Shown: positions 1-7,455 of the stretch, one piece after another
Position numbering within the stretch: position 1 is the first letter of the stretch
Layout of the letters: each line of letters opens with the position of its first letter
From: Sinomicrobium kalidii
GTDB taxonomy: Bacteria; Bacteroidota; Bacteroidia; Flavobacteriales; Flavobacteriaceae
DNA length: 64,000 nucleotides
Reading direction: 5' to 3'
Assembly (NCBI RefSeq): GCF_021183825.1
Contig: NZ_CP089211.1
Location: 930,001 to 994,000, forward strand
Position numbers and translations under genes: made by a program
The notes under the pieces: generated by a model
The model's input: the letters and a program-made list of their open reading frames with translations, nothing else
Databases searched by the model: none
Told to the model about the DNA's origin: nothing

Positions 1-88
1 CCTGCAGTACCTCTCCCAGTATTTGCATATGTATGGGTTCGCTGTCTACCAGAACACCATCCATATCAAAAATAACGTGTTTTTGCAT
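1..88 (-). CDS. HAD-superfamily hydrolase, N-terminal fragment (runs off the window)
   Basis: Reading the minus strand from the ATG at 86-88 gives 29 codons that continue past the left edge. The peptide starts MQKHVIFDMDGVLVDSEPIH. DxDG(V/T) is HAD motif I: the first Asp would be the nucleophile and the second the acid/base. The VDSEP that follows is typical of the beta-phosphoglucomutase-like HAD branch, which acts on small phosphorylated sugars or metabolites. Only the N-terminus is visible, so the substrate cannot be called. The gene is too short in this window to appear in an ordinary ORF list. Confidence 0.8.
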   Translation of the reverse strand, partial: MQKHVIFDMDGVLVDSEPIHMQILGEVLQ

Positions 89-338
89 CTCCGTTGTTTT
101 ATTCAAATGTAAACATTTTCTTTGGTTTTGGGATTTCCGGTTTCCGGTTTCATCCTGCCGGTAACCGGTTAATAGTGCCCGACAACCAGTGACAGACGGG
201 CCGTATGGTGTTTTACCAAAAATTCCCTTCTTCTGATCCGGAAAAAGAATGTCCCGGAGTTTCGGAGCCTGGTTCCGGGTTTATTCTGAAATGTTTGCGT
301 TTCACCCGTGGCCCGGGCTTTCTAACCCTCCGTCCGGA
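89..338. other. Intergenic region with a REP-like palindromic element
   Basis: No gene is supported here. Its right end holds the first copy of a dispersed palindromic element (see 308-354) that runs into the last codons of pyrD. The rest is moderately GC-rich sequence with no recognisable promoter or RNA. Confidence 0.5.
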
Positions 339-354
339 CTAAAGTCCGGCCACC
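308..354. repeat. REP-like dispersed palindromic element, copy 1
   Basis: The element has outer arms GTGGCC (308-313) and GGCCAC (348-353), and an inner near-perfect palindrome CCGGACT-aa-AGTCCGG (334-349). The middle reads GGGCTTTCTAACCCTCCG. The same layout recurs at 42620-42666, and more weakly at 62658-62700, so it is a dispersed repeat and not a one-off terminator. It supplies the stop codon and last residues of pyrD. Confidence 0.65.
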
Positions 355-1391
355 GAATACCGGTCGAGGATCGCCTTATTTATCCTTTTCACGACTCCGG
401 GGCCTTCATATATAAAACCCGTATACACCTGCACGAGCGTGGCTCCTGCATCCAGTTTCTCCAAAGCATCTTCGGGCGTGTGTACTCCCCCTACCCCGAT
501 TATAGGGAAACTCCCTTCGCTTTCCCTGTGCAGGAACCTGATGACCTCGGTCGAACGGTCTTTCAGCGGTTTTCCGCTAAGGCCTCCCGTTTCTTCTTTT
601 GCGGGAGCACTAAGCCCGTCCCTGGAAATGGTGGTATTGGTAGCTATAACCCCGGCTATCCCGGTGTCCTTAACAATCTGTACAATATCAGTCAGCTGCC
701 CTTCGGTAAGGTCGGGTGCAATTTTCAGCAATACGGGTTTACGGTTTACGGTCTGGAGTCTGTGGTTTTGCAATTCGTTCAGCAGTTTCTTAAGCGGCTC
801 CTTATCCTGGAGTGCCCGGAGATCCGGTGTATTGGGAGAACTGACATTCACCACAAAATAATCGACATTGTTGTGAAGGGCCTCGAAACATTTCCTGTAG
901 TCATCCGCAGCGTTTTCGTTAGGCGTGGTCTTGTTCTTTCCTATGTTCCCCCCTATGAGAATACCCCGGGCCCTGAGCGAAGCCCAGGGGCGTTTTAAGC
1001 GCTTTACGGCTTCCCCGACACCTCCGTTGTTAAACCCCATCCTGTTTACAATGGCACTGTCTTCCCGGAGCCGGAACAATCGTTTACGCGGATTTCCGGG
1101 CTGGGGCCTGGGAGTAAGCGTGCCTGTTTCTATAAAACCGAAACCGAAACCGGAAAGTTCGTTAAACAAGCGCGCATCCTTGTCGAAACCCGCGGCAAGG
1201 CCTACGGGATTTTTGAACTTTAGTCCGAAGACTTCCCGTTCGAGCCGCGGATCGTCAACTGCATACATCTTCCGCAAAAGAGCAGGGACTCCCGGTATCT
1301 TATTCACTGCTTTTATGAATGTAAAAGTAAAATGGTGTACTTTTTCCGGATCGAACCGGAAAAGTATGGGACGGATGAGTGTTTTATACAT
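339..1391 (-). CDS. pyrD: Quinone-dependent dihydroorotate dehydrogenase (class 2)
   Basis: PyrD oxidises dihydroorotate to orotate in pyrimidine synthesis, using FMN and passing electrons to the membrane quinone pool. The 350-aa protein has the class 2 N-terminal helical extension ([23 protein letters not shown]), which docks to the membrane. It also has the FMN/barrel motifs [24 protein letters not shown] and GGNIGKNK, and [11 protein letters not shown] with the Ser expected as catalytic base in class 2 enzymes (class 1 has Cys). Late motifs are IATNTT and [11 protein letters not shown]. An exact minus-7 box lies about 20 nt upstream of the ATG. The 3' end lies inside a REP-like element, so the last few residues (RYSVAGL) are repeat-derived. 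Confidence 0.97.
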   Translation of the reverse strand: MYKTLIRPILFRFDPEKVHHFTFTFIKAVNKIPGVPALLRKMYAVDDPRLEREVFGLKFKNPVGLAAGFDKDARLFNELSGFGFGFIETGTLTPRPQPGNPRKRLFRLREDSAIVNRMGFNNGGVGEAVKRLKRPWASLRARGILIGGNIGKNKTTPNENAADDYRKCFEALHNNVDYFVVNVSSPNTPDLRALQDKEPLKKLLNELQNHRLQTVNRKPVLLKIAPDLTEGQLTDIVQIVKDTGIAGVIATNTTISRDGLSAPAKEETGGLSGKPLKDRSTEVIRFLHRESEGSFPIIGVGGVHTPEDALEKLDAGATLVQVYTGFIYEGPGVVKRINKAILDRYSVAGL

Positions 1392-1411
1392 GGATCATTA
1401 TTCTTGTGCTG

Positions 1412-1419
1412 CAAAAATA
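1412..1419 (-). promoter_or_regulatory. Minus-7 promoter element of pyrD
   Basis: On the minus strand this reads TATTTTTG, an exact TAnnTTTG box of the Bacteroidota primary sigma factor, 20 nt before the pyrD ATG. No convincing minus-33 TTG was identified. Confidence 0.6.
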
Positions 1420-1536
1420 CGGGAAAAGATATAATGTCTGAAAAATGACCGGGTTTAAACAAAAAGAGAGGCATCGGGGGGCACTCGTCGGAGACGAGCG
1501 CCGGGCACGAATTGAAATAATATTTCTTTCTCCATA

Positions 1537-1566
1537 AAAAAACCCTCCGTTTCCGAAGGGTTTTTA
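1537..1566 (-). terminator. Rho-independent terminator downstream of tRNA-Thr
   Basis: An inverted repeat (CCCTCCG / CGAAGGG on the plus strand, one mismatch) is flanked by A and T runs. On the minus strand it ends in a T tract just after the tRNA-Thr 3' end, which fits termination of the tRNA transcript before pyrD. Confidence 0.7.
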
Positions 1567-1572
1567 CATCTG

Positions 1573-1646
1573 AGCCGGCAGAGGGATTCGAACCCACGAC
1601 CCCGAGATTACAAATCACGTGCTCTGGCCAACTGAGCTATGCCGGC
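1573..1646 (-). tRNA. tRNA-Thr (anticodon TGT)
   Basis: The 74-nt minus-strand sequence folds as a cloverleaf. The 7-bp acceptor stem is GCCGGCA/TGCCGGC, the D-arm starts with TAGCTCAGTTGG, the anticodon loop is TTTGTAA with anticodon TGT, and the T-arm contains GGTTCGAATCC. The discriminator base is T. CCA is not encoded, as is common in Flavobacteriia. Confidence 0.95.
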
Positions 1647-1671
1647 CTCATCTGTGCCTTAAAAGCGGCAG

Positions 1672-1679
1672 CAAATATA
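1672..1679 (-). promoter_or_regulatory. Minus-7 promoter element of tRNA-Thr
   Basis: Reads TATATTTG on the minus strand, an exact TAnnTTTG box followed by C, 26 nt before the mature tRNA 5' end. Confidence 0.6.
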
Positions 1680-1719
1680 AAATGGATTTTATTTTCTGCC
1701 AATCTTTTTTTGAAAAATT

Positions 1720-1989
1720 TTAAGACAGCTTGTTTACTTTTTCGATAAGCTGATTTGCTTTTTCTTCCAGTTCCTTGTTAACAGCCTTTAAATGAGCCTT
1801 TCGGTTTTCCACACTCCTGTCATTTATTTTTGTCACCAGGTCGTCAAAAGTTTCTATAGCTTCATCTATTATCGCATTCCCTTTTTCGGAGTTATTGTTG
1901 TCGGTAGCAGCTTCCCAAACGTAAACCGCTTCTATAATATCTCCCAAAACGGAATTGATCTCTTTCTTCAGTTCCTTAATACTTGCCAT
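1720..1989 (-). CDS. Conserved small helical protein of unknown function
   Basis: The 89-aa protein is rich in Lys, Glu, Asn and Ala with heptad-like hydrophobic spacing, so it should be almost wholly alpha-helical or coiled coil. It has no signal peptide or membrane segment. Small acidic/basic helical proteins of this kind are widespread in Flavobacteriia without a known role. It sits 40 nt downstream of manA but has its own exact minus-7 box, 17 nt before the ATG. I do not recognise a function. Confidence 0.75.
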   Translation of the reverse strand: MASIKELKKEINSVLGDIIEAVYVWEAATDNNNSEKGNAIIDEAIETFDDLVTKINDRSVENRKAHLKAVNKELEEKANQLIEKVNKLS

Positions 1990-2005
1990 AATATATTATT
2001 TTTTG

Positions 2006-2013
2006 CAAATTTA
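2006..2013 (-). promoter_or_regulatory. Minus-7 promoter element of the 89-aa gene
   Basis: Reads TAAATTTG then C on the minus strand, an exact TAnnTTTG box between the manA stop and the ATG at 1989. Confidence 0.6.
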
Positions 2014-2029
2014 GATTTTTTACGGCAAT

Positions 2030-3001
2030 TTATCCGATATAAACCTCCAATAGTTTGGCTTTATCTGCTATAAGGTCCACAATATCGGTCCCGGCAGGGA
2101 TCAATATGGTCTCTCCTTTCCGTATTTTTTCTTTTTCTTCTTCCACGGCTATTTCGGCTTCACCGTCCACACACATATAGATACTGAAAGAGTCTCTCGC
2201 AGCTATACGGTGTTCCAGGTGTCCTTCCACATCCATATAATTGGTGGTAAAATAAGGGCATTCCACCATGGTATTGGGCACGTTCTTTTCCCTGGTATAC
2301 CGCACCTTAAAGTCGTCTTTCTTTTCGTAATCTATGGCATCCAATGCCAGTTCGGTATGAAGTTCACGGGTATTACCGTCTTTGTCTTTGCGGTTAAAAT
2401 CGTAGATCCTGTAGGTAATATCGGATGTTTGCTGAATTTCCGCCAGCAATATTCCGGCGCCTATGGCATGTACTTTCCCGGTATTGATAAAGAATGTATC
2501 GCCTTCCTTCACCTTTTCGTAATTGAGAAGATCGGTCAGGGTGTTCTTTTCCAGACTTCCGGTGTATTCTTCCCTGCTTACATTTTTATTGAACCCTACA
2601 ATAAGCTCGGAACCTTCGTCGGCCTGCATGATATACCACATTTCGGTCTTCCCGAAAGAGTTATGCCTTTTCCGCGCCAGTTCGTCATCGGGATGCAGCT
2701 GGATGGACAGGTCCTGTTTGGCATCGATAAATTTTATCAGGATGGGAAACTCGGTACCGAAGCGCTCCGCCACACTTTCGCCCAGGAGCCCGGCGCCATA
2801 CTCATCTATTAATTCCTGAAGTCCCCTGCCCTTGTATGCGCCGTTGGCCACAACAGAAACATCACCTTTTACGGCCGAGAGTTCCCAGCTTTCCCCCGTA
2901 ATGTCACTGTCTATGTCTTTTCCGAGAACATCTTTTAATTTGGTACCTCCCCAAAGGCGTTCCTTGAGGATGGGGACGAATTTTATCGGATAGGATTTCA
3001 T
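2030..3001 (-). CDS. manA: Class I mannose-6-phosphate isomerase (short form)
   Basis: The enzyme interconverts mannose-6-phosphate and fructose-6-phosphate, feeding GDP-mannose and glycan synthesis, and is cytosolic and Zn-dependent. The 323-aa length fits the short bacterial type I family. Visible motifs are the start FVPILKERLWGGTKL, the metal/substrate segment SIQLHPDDELA, GKTEMWYIM, and the second metal region FINTGKVHAIGAGILLAEIQQ. The C-terminal cupin half ends with GETILIPAGT. It lies downstream of idi-queD on the same strand, but a 176-nt gap filled with an inverted repeat separates them, so cotranscription is uncertain. Confidence 0.93.
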   Translation of the reverse strand: MKSYPIKFVPILKERLWGGTKLKDVLGKDIDSDITGESWELSAVKGDVSVVANGAYKGRGLQELIDEYGAGLLGESVAERFGTEFPILIKFIDAKQDLSIQLHPDDELARKRHNSFGKTEMWYIMQADEGSELIVGFNKNVSREEYTGSLEKNTLTDLLNYEKVKEGDTFFINTGKVHAIGAGILLAEIQQTSDITYRIYDFNRKDKDGNTRELHTELALDAIDYEKKDDFKVRYTREKNVPNTMVECPYFTTNYMDVEGHLEHRIAARDSFSIYMCVDGEAEIAVEEEKEKIRKGETILIPAGTDIVDLIADKAKLLEVYIG

Positions 3002-3063
3002 ATTGTTGTTTATGTTTATTGTTTGTTGTTTGTTGCTTGTTGTTTATAGTTACGGGAGCATTT

Positions 3064-3166
3064 ACACCCCCCTGTATCCCCCCTCAAGGGGGGAGCTGTC
3101 CTCTTTTCTATGAAAAAATGTTCTTTTACGAAAAAAAGCTCTCCCCTTGAGGGGGGCAGGGGGTGT
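3064..3166. repeat. Dispersed C/G-rich inverted repeat (copy A)
   Basis: The left arm 3064-3097 and right arm 3137-3166 are near-perfect inverted copies. Each has a core CCCCTCAAGGGG-type palindrome, with acacccccctg at the outer ends. Shorter relatives occur at 51733-51810 and 42545-42569. Between queD and manA it could fold into a long cruciform or hairpin and act as a transcript-processing or termination site, but there is no U-run. Confidence 0.65.
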
Positions 3167-3177
3167 CTTTCTCTTTT

Positions 3178-3588
3178 TCACTCTCCTTTGTAAGTCACAA
3201 AATTACGGGGCGTCTCATACAGGGTTACTTCGAGCTCGTGTTCGGGATTCAGGTGCTTTCGCAATTTGTCCCATATCACTACGGCAATATGCTCTGCCGT
3301 GGGATTAAGGTCTCTAAATTCGGGAACATCCAGATTGAGGTTCTTATGGTCGAAAGCATCTTCTATCTCGGCAGCTATGAGTTCCTTGAGATCCTTGATA
3401 TCCATTACAAAACCCGTTTCCGGGTCCACTTCCCCGGTAACACTTACCGTGAGCCCGTAATTGTGTCCGTGGTAATTGGGACTGTTGCATTTGCCATAAA
3501 CCTCCCGGTTCTTTTCTGCAGTCCACCCGGGATTGTGTAACCTGTGGGCCGCATTGAAATGGGCCTCCCTGCTTACCGTTACCCTCAT
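3178..3588 (-). CDS. queD: 6-carboxy-5,6,7,8-tetrahydropterin synthase / 6-pyruvoyl-tetrahydropterin synthase family
   Basis: This family converts 7,8-dihydroneopterin triphosphate to a tetrahydropterin, the second step of queuosine (preQ0) synthesis. The 136-aa protein has the three Zn-ligand histidines expected of the family (H15 in FNAAH; H40 and H42 in NYHGHNY) and Cys34 just before them as catalytic thiol. DHKNLN and PTAEHIAV, near the middle, carry the other conserved Asp/His/Glu. The ATG overlaps the stop of idi by 4 bp (ATGA), so the two are translationally coupled. The QueD assignment over a biopterin-type PTPS is by family likelihood, since no other que gene is in the window. Confidence 0.88.
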   Translation of the reverse strand: MRVTVSREAHFNAAHRLHNPGWTAEKNREVYGKCNSPNYHGHNYGLTVSVTGEVDPETGFVMDIKDLKELIAAEIEDAFDHKNLNLDVPEFRDLNPTAEHIAVVIWDKLRKHLNPEHELEVTLYETPRNFVTYKGE

Positions 3589-4115
3589 AACGATGCGTTT
3601 TGCATTAAGTGATCGTAAAATTTATCGAAGATAATCTTAAACCAGGCCGTGTAACGTTCCGGATGCCGTTCCATATCCTTTTTCACTTCATCGGGGTATA
3701 CCCATCCCCAGTCTGCCACCTCATCCGGATTGGGTTCGGGGGCTTCTTCGTACTTTCCGATGAGCACGTGGTCGAATTCGTGCTCGGTAAGCCCGTTGTC
3801 AAAAGGTGCCCTGTAAATAAAGGTGAATATTTCGTTAAGGTCGGTAGTAAAGCCCATTTCTTCCATTAACCTCCTTTTCCCGGCATCTACGGAGCCTTCT
3901 CCTTCTCTTTGATGACTACAGCAGGTATTGGTCCACAACCCCGGGGAATGGTATTTGGTCTTTGCCCGTTGTTGTATCATGGTCTGCCCCTTGTCGTTCA
4001 TCACAAAAACGGAGAAAGCACGATGCAGCAATCCTTTCTCATGGGCCTCCATTTTGGGCATTAATCCCTGTGGTTCGTCTTTATCGTTTACGAGTATGAC
4101 CTTTTCTTCCTGCAT
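3585..4115 (-). CDS. idi: Isopentenyl-diphosphate delta-isomerase, type I
   Basis: Idi isomerises IPP to DMAPP for isoprenoids (quinones, carotenoids, undecaprenyl). The 176-aa protein has the Nudix-fold type I IDI layout: LLHRAFSVFV, then LWTNTCCSHQREGE with the catalytic Cys, the Nudix-like RRLMEEMGF, and NGLTEHEFDHVLIG with the catalytic Glu. The WGWVYPDEV segment is also typical. It is the first gene of a pair with queD (4-bp overlap), and an exact minus-7 box lies 33 nt upstream. Confidence 0.96.
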   Translation of the reverse strand: MQEEKVILVNDKDEPQGLMPKMEAHEKGLLHRAFSVFVMNDKGQTMIQQRAKTKYHSPGLWTNTCCSHQREGEGSVDAGKRRLMEEMGFTTDLNEIFTFIYRAPFDNGLTEHEFDHVLIGKYEEAPEPNPDEVADWGWVYPDEVKKDMERHPERYTAWFKIIFDKFYDHLMQNASL

Positions 4116-4147
4116 GTGTACCTCTTTGTTCTGTTTCTACAAGGTTC

Positions 4148-4155
4148 CAAAAATA
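4148..4155 (-). promoter_or_regulatory. Minus-7 promoter element of idi-queD
   Basis: Reads TATTTTTG on the minus strand, an exact TAnnTTTG box 33 nt before the idi ATG. Confidence 0.55.
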
Positions 4156-5218
4156 CAAAACCCGCGCCAGCCGTCATAATGAATCGGGTTTACTTTTTAT
4201 TTCCGGTTCGTCTGAGGGGCTGACGCAGTTTATTGATATGCAATTACTCCGAAGGTGTGCGCAAGGCAGGCTTAAAGTAAGGTGAGTTCGGGATCACTAA
4301 ATTACTGAACTAAAGATCCATAGGTTTTGGTGAGCAATGAAATTGTGCTTTAGTTACTCAGTTATTGAGTTGATCAGGTTATTAAGTTACCAGGATTACC
4401 TGAATAACTTAGTAACTTGATAACTCATTAACCCAACAACCCGGTTACAACTTTTCAGAAGCTAAAGCGAAATGTACTGAAAGTGCATTGCCTGAACTAT
4501 TTTTAAGACCAGTCAAAATACCCAAGTTCAGTTCGAGATCCGGAATAAGGGGGCTTTATCAAACAAGATGGCAATGACATTCCTGTCAGCAATCCCCCGG
4601 CCTTTACAGATATTTTTTTATTATACACGGGTATGGGTTTCTTCCGCCTTGTAACAACCTTGTTTCGCCGTATAACAAGTTTGTTTCTTATCGAAACTGT
4701 TTCAAAGTGCGGTACTTATAAACCCTTCTCCTGCAGAACGACTTTGTTCCCCTGCACAATGGTTTTGTTTCGCCGCATAACAAGTTTGTTCCTTATCGAA
4801 GCCGTTTCAAAGTGCGGTACTTATAAACCCTTCTCCTGCAGAACGACTTTGTTCCCCTGCACAATGGTTTTGTTTTGCCGTATAACAAGTTTGTTCCTTA
4901 TCGAAACTGTTTCAAAGCACGGGACTTGTTAACCTTTCTCCTGCATAACGATCTTGTTCTCCCGTACAATGGTTTTGTTTTGCCGTATAACAAGTTTGTT
5001 CCTTATCGAAACTGTTTCAAAGCACGGGACTTGTTAACCTTTCTCCTGCATAACGATCTCGTTCATCCGTACAATGATCCTGTTCTGTCGTATACAGGGG
5101 TTCTGTTTCGCCCTCCTGTGCTTTGGTCTGCATCCCGCACATCGGGAAACCCTTCCCGCGTATTTGCAACCTTAATCCACCTGTCCTGTGCGGGTGCCCA
5201 CCGGACTTGCCGATCGCC
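4156..5218. other. Long intergenic region with minisatellite
   Basis: About 1.06 kb without a supported gene. The stretch 4330-4450 holds short imperfect repeats of the 'gttattgagtt' type that recur at 39650-39720 and 47735-47815. Positions 4661-5110 are a 105-bp tandem repeat. Plus-strand reading frames stay open here only because the period is a multiple of three. No promoter box was found for the T9SS gene ending at 5219, which reads towards this region. Confidence 0.6.
4661..5110. repeat. 105-bp minisatellite, four full units plus a decayed fifth
   Basis: The landmark CGCCG/TGCCG/TGTCG recurs at 4666, 4771, 4876, 4981 and 5086, an exact 105-bp spacing. Units 1 and 2 share 'gtgcggtacttataaaccc', while units 3 and 4 share 'gcacgggacttgttaacc', so the array grew as pairs. 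Inside each unit a shorter motif (TTGTT-n-CCG-TAYAAYRR) also appears twice, giving a nested repeat. No stable function is evident. Confidence 0.9.
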
Positions 5219-6388
5219 TCATCTCATGATATACAACCACCCGGAAACCGGTGTGCTCCCGTCTCCCAGGTCCAGTACGTAGTAATAGGTTCCCACCGGG
5301 AGCATGCCGTTACGGCTTATGGTGTTTTTTACGTTGGAACTCCCCTTCCAGGTATTGTCGTATCCTTTTTGTTTAAACACAAGGTTTCCGTAACGATTAT
5401 ACACCTGAAGCAGGTTGTCGGGATAATTTTCTATACAATCGATACGGAAGGTATCGTTCATACCGTCTTCGTTGGGCGAGAACAGGTTATATACTTTCAG
5501 GCACAAAGGTTCAGTCGTGGCTTCCGCACTGTTATTGGTATCATCCGTATCTTCCGGGTCAGAATTGTCCAGATAGGCGGTATTGGTATAATCCCCGTGT
5601 GACAGTACTGTTGCGGAGATCACTAATTCCGCACTTTCGTCTTCGGATAAAACCGGAATATCCCAGACTCCGGACGGGGCATTATATGTGCCTTTGTCCG
5701 CCCCGTGAGAACTATAGGCATATCCCGACGGTAACCTGTCGGCAATTACTATATTCCTGACAGTTACGGCGGTTTCATTGGTTACCTTTACCGAAAAGAC
5801 GACCGGAGCGTCCACCAATGGCTGCGGATTGTCCACGGATTTACTGACGGAGAGATCGGGACAGGCGTTCAAAAACACGGTTACGGCCAGCCGTTCTTCA
5901 CTTTCGTTCCCGGGTCCGCCGGGAGATTGCGAAGCGTAATAGGTAACTCCGTCTTCCAGAGGGTGCGTTCCGGGCAACACATTTCCCCTTTCGGGGGCAT
6001 CGTACCAGGTAATATGCTCTCCCGTAACTTCAATATCGGCAATAACCGGATCAAAGACGAAACAAAAATACTGTTCTCCTTCCCCGGAGGGCGGCGGGGA
6101 ACTGCCTGAAAACCGGATTTCCACAGCATTGGAAATTTCAGAAGGGCATCCTTCGGCGTTTATGGAAACTACGGTATATTTTCCTTTCAGGGTAGCCGCA
6201 TAGGTTTCCTCAACGGCACCGTCAACAGCCACTCCGTCCCGGAACCACTGGTATTGCGTAGCACCTTCGGACGAGGCATGAAGGTTTACCGTACTCCCCG
6301 GCGGGACTACAATAACCTCATTGCCTTCCTGTGCACCGGCATATTGCCAGAAACAGAGGAAAATAAAAATGACTTTCCCGATCTTCAT
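5219..6388 (-). CDS. Secreted protein with DUF11 and T9SS type B sorting domain
   Basis: The 389-aa protein has a signal peptide (MKIGKVIFIFLCFWQYAGAQ). Two Ig-like segments follow: one at about 25-95 with YQWFRDGVAVDG, and a CHU_C-associated one at about 105-170 with ITWYDAPERG. A DUF11 domain (about 175-290, VTNETAVTVRNIVIADRLPSGYAY) comes next, then a type B C-terminal domain from about 295 (VYNLFSPNEDGMNDTF, NRYGNLVF, PVGTYYYVLDLG, SGWLYI). Type B domains direct T9SS export to the cell surface and usually need a cognate SprF-like protein, here at 10868-11800. Its DUF11-CTD end is the same architecture as the end of the 6,921-aa protein, so it is plausibly a short partner. It is the last gene of the minus-strand cluster. 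Confidence 0.88.
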   Translation of the reverse strand: MKIGKVIFIFLCFWQYAGAQEGNEVIVVPPGSTVNLHASSEGATQYQWFRDGVAVDGAVEETYAATLKGKYTVVSINAEGCPSEISNAVEIRFSGSSPPPSGEGEQYFCFVFDPVIADIEVTGEHITWYDAPERGNVLPGTHPLEDGVTYYASQSPGGPGNESEERLAVTVFLNACPDLSVSKSVDNPQPLVDAPVVFSVKVTNETAVTVRNIVIADRLPSGYAYSSHGADKGTYNAPSGVWDIPVLSEDESAELVISATVLSHGDYTNTAYLDNSDPEDTDDTNNSAEATTEPLCLKVYNLFSPNEDGMNDTFRIDCIENYPDNLLQVYNRYGNLVFKQKGYDNTWKGSSNVKNTISRNGMLPVGTYYYVLDLGDGSTPVSGWLYIMR

Positions 6389-6533
6389 AGTTTAGGATAA
6401 AGGAATGATACCCGTACAGGGCGAAAGCAAACGGTAAATTATTCTTTATCGTCTGCATTCCCCGAAATGCCTGTTAACGCATATTCGACCCGAAACAAGC
6501 CGAACTTACCTTATATCAGTACCGGTCAGGATA

Positions 6534-7424
6534 TTAATCCGTTACAGAGCCAATAGTAATGGTCGGTGCTCCCGGAGTGGGGGAAACCACAATTTCCAGG
6601 TCGACACCTGCGTCCTGTACATTGCCTGTATAGGTTACATAATCCCTGCTTCCTTTATCTTTAACCACATATTCCACTTCTACATAAAAGGTGTAAGTCC
6701 CCGGGTCTGTAAGGGTTACTGAATACGTGTCGGTAGTGGTGGCCAGATCGATGGGATTCACGGTATCCCCGTCTTTTACGGCATACCACGCATAACTTAC
6801 CTCAAAATCATTCCCGGCCGGGTTGGCATACCCGTTGGTATTGGCCGAATAATCAGCATTAAGGGAAGTTACAGACAATTCTATGGGTGTTGCCGGAACA
6901 TCGGTAGCACAGTAAGCCAGGGGATTGCCGTTGGTATCAAAAGCTGTATCTACGGTAAGCGGCGATAACACAAAAAGAATAATGTCCTCAAAGTCATCGG
7001 ACTGACAGATAACACTGCCATCGTCCACAAGCCCGTATACCCGGAATTTGTGGTATCCGGGGGCAAGCTGGGTGAGGGTGAGGTTTTGTGTAGCTTCCCC
7101 GGCAATCAGGTTTTCCGTTTCGGTAGTTCCGTCTGTGGTAATATTGTACCATTCGTAACCAGTAAAAGTATTGCCCTGGCCATCATCCAGGCTGGCCGTA
7201 AGGGTAATGGACGGGCCTGATGTGGACGGGTCATAAAACAATACCGCATCATTGATTGTAGTAACTGGTAAGGTATTGTTGGTAAGGCTACCTACATCCA
7301 GGTTTTCAGGGGTACTGACAGGCGTTGTGGGTACCGGTGCTACGATTTGAGCAAAAGCCGGAACGGCACAGGTCAAAAACAGGATGACAAGGCCTTTTTT
7401 CAGAAATATTCCAAATGATTTCAT
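6534..7424 (-). CDS. Secreted Ig/PKD-like protein without sorting domain
   Basis: The 296-aa protein has a signal peptide (MKSFGIFLKKGLVILFLTCAVPAFAQ) and beta-rich, Thr/Asp-rich sequence with two or three Ig/PKD-like segments (YEWYNITTDGTTE near 85-95; VSYAWYAVKDGD near 205-215). It has no type A or type B T9SS domain and ends abruptly at PGAPTITIGSVTD. The 452-aa protein just upstream ends in a similar way (HPDISIGNTTN). It starts 31 nt after that gene and is probably in the same operon. Function is unknown. A frameshift joining it to a downstream domain was looked for and not found, since stops follow immediately. Confidence 0.75.
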   Translation of the reverse strand: MKSFGIFLKKGLVILFLTCAVPAFAQIVAPVPTTPVSTPENLDVGSLTNNTLPVTTINDAVLFYDPSTSGPSITLTASLDDGQGNTFTGYEWYNITTDGTTETENLIAGEATQNLTLTQLAPGYHKFRVYGLVDDGSVICQSDDFEDIILFVLSPLTVDTAFDTNGNPLAYCATDVPATPIELSVTSLNADYSANTNGYANPAGNDFEVSYAWYAVKDGDTVNPIDLATTTDTYSVTLTDPGTYTFYVEVEYVVKDKGSRDYVTYTGNVQDAGVDLEIVVSPTPGAPTITIGSVTD

Positions 7425-7455
7425 TTTAATTATTTTTAAGTTGTTAATCGGATTT

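Noticed and set aside
249..1434. Plus-strand frames opposite pyrD (249 and 169 codons)
   Set aside because: They lie antisense to a certain gene, have no family motifs, and are the usual shadows of GC-rich codon patterns.
4633..5282. Two overlapping plus-strand reading frames of 99 and 135 codons with repeated ITSLFLIETVSK-type or FVPYRNCFKARD-type peptides
   Set aside because: They are open only because the 105-bp minisatellite has a period divisible by three and contains no stop. Both frames read the same repeat, neither has a promoter box or a protein-like composition.
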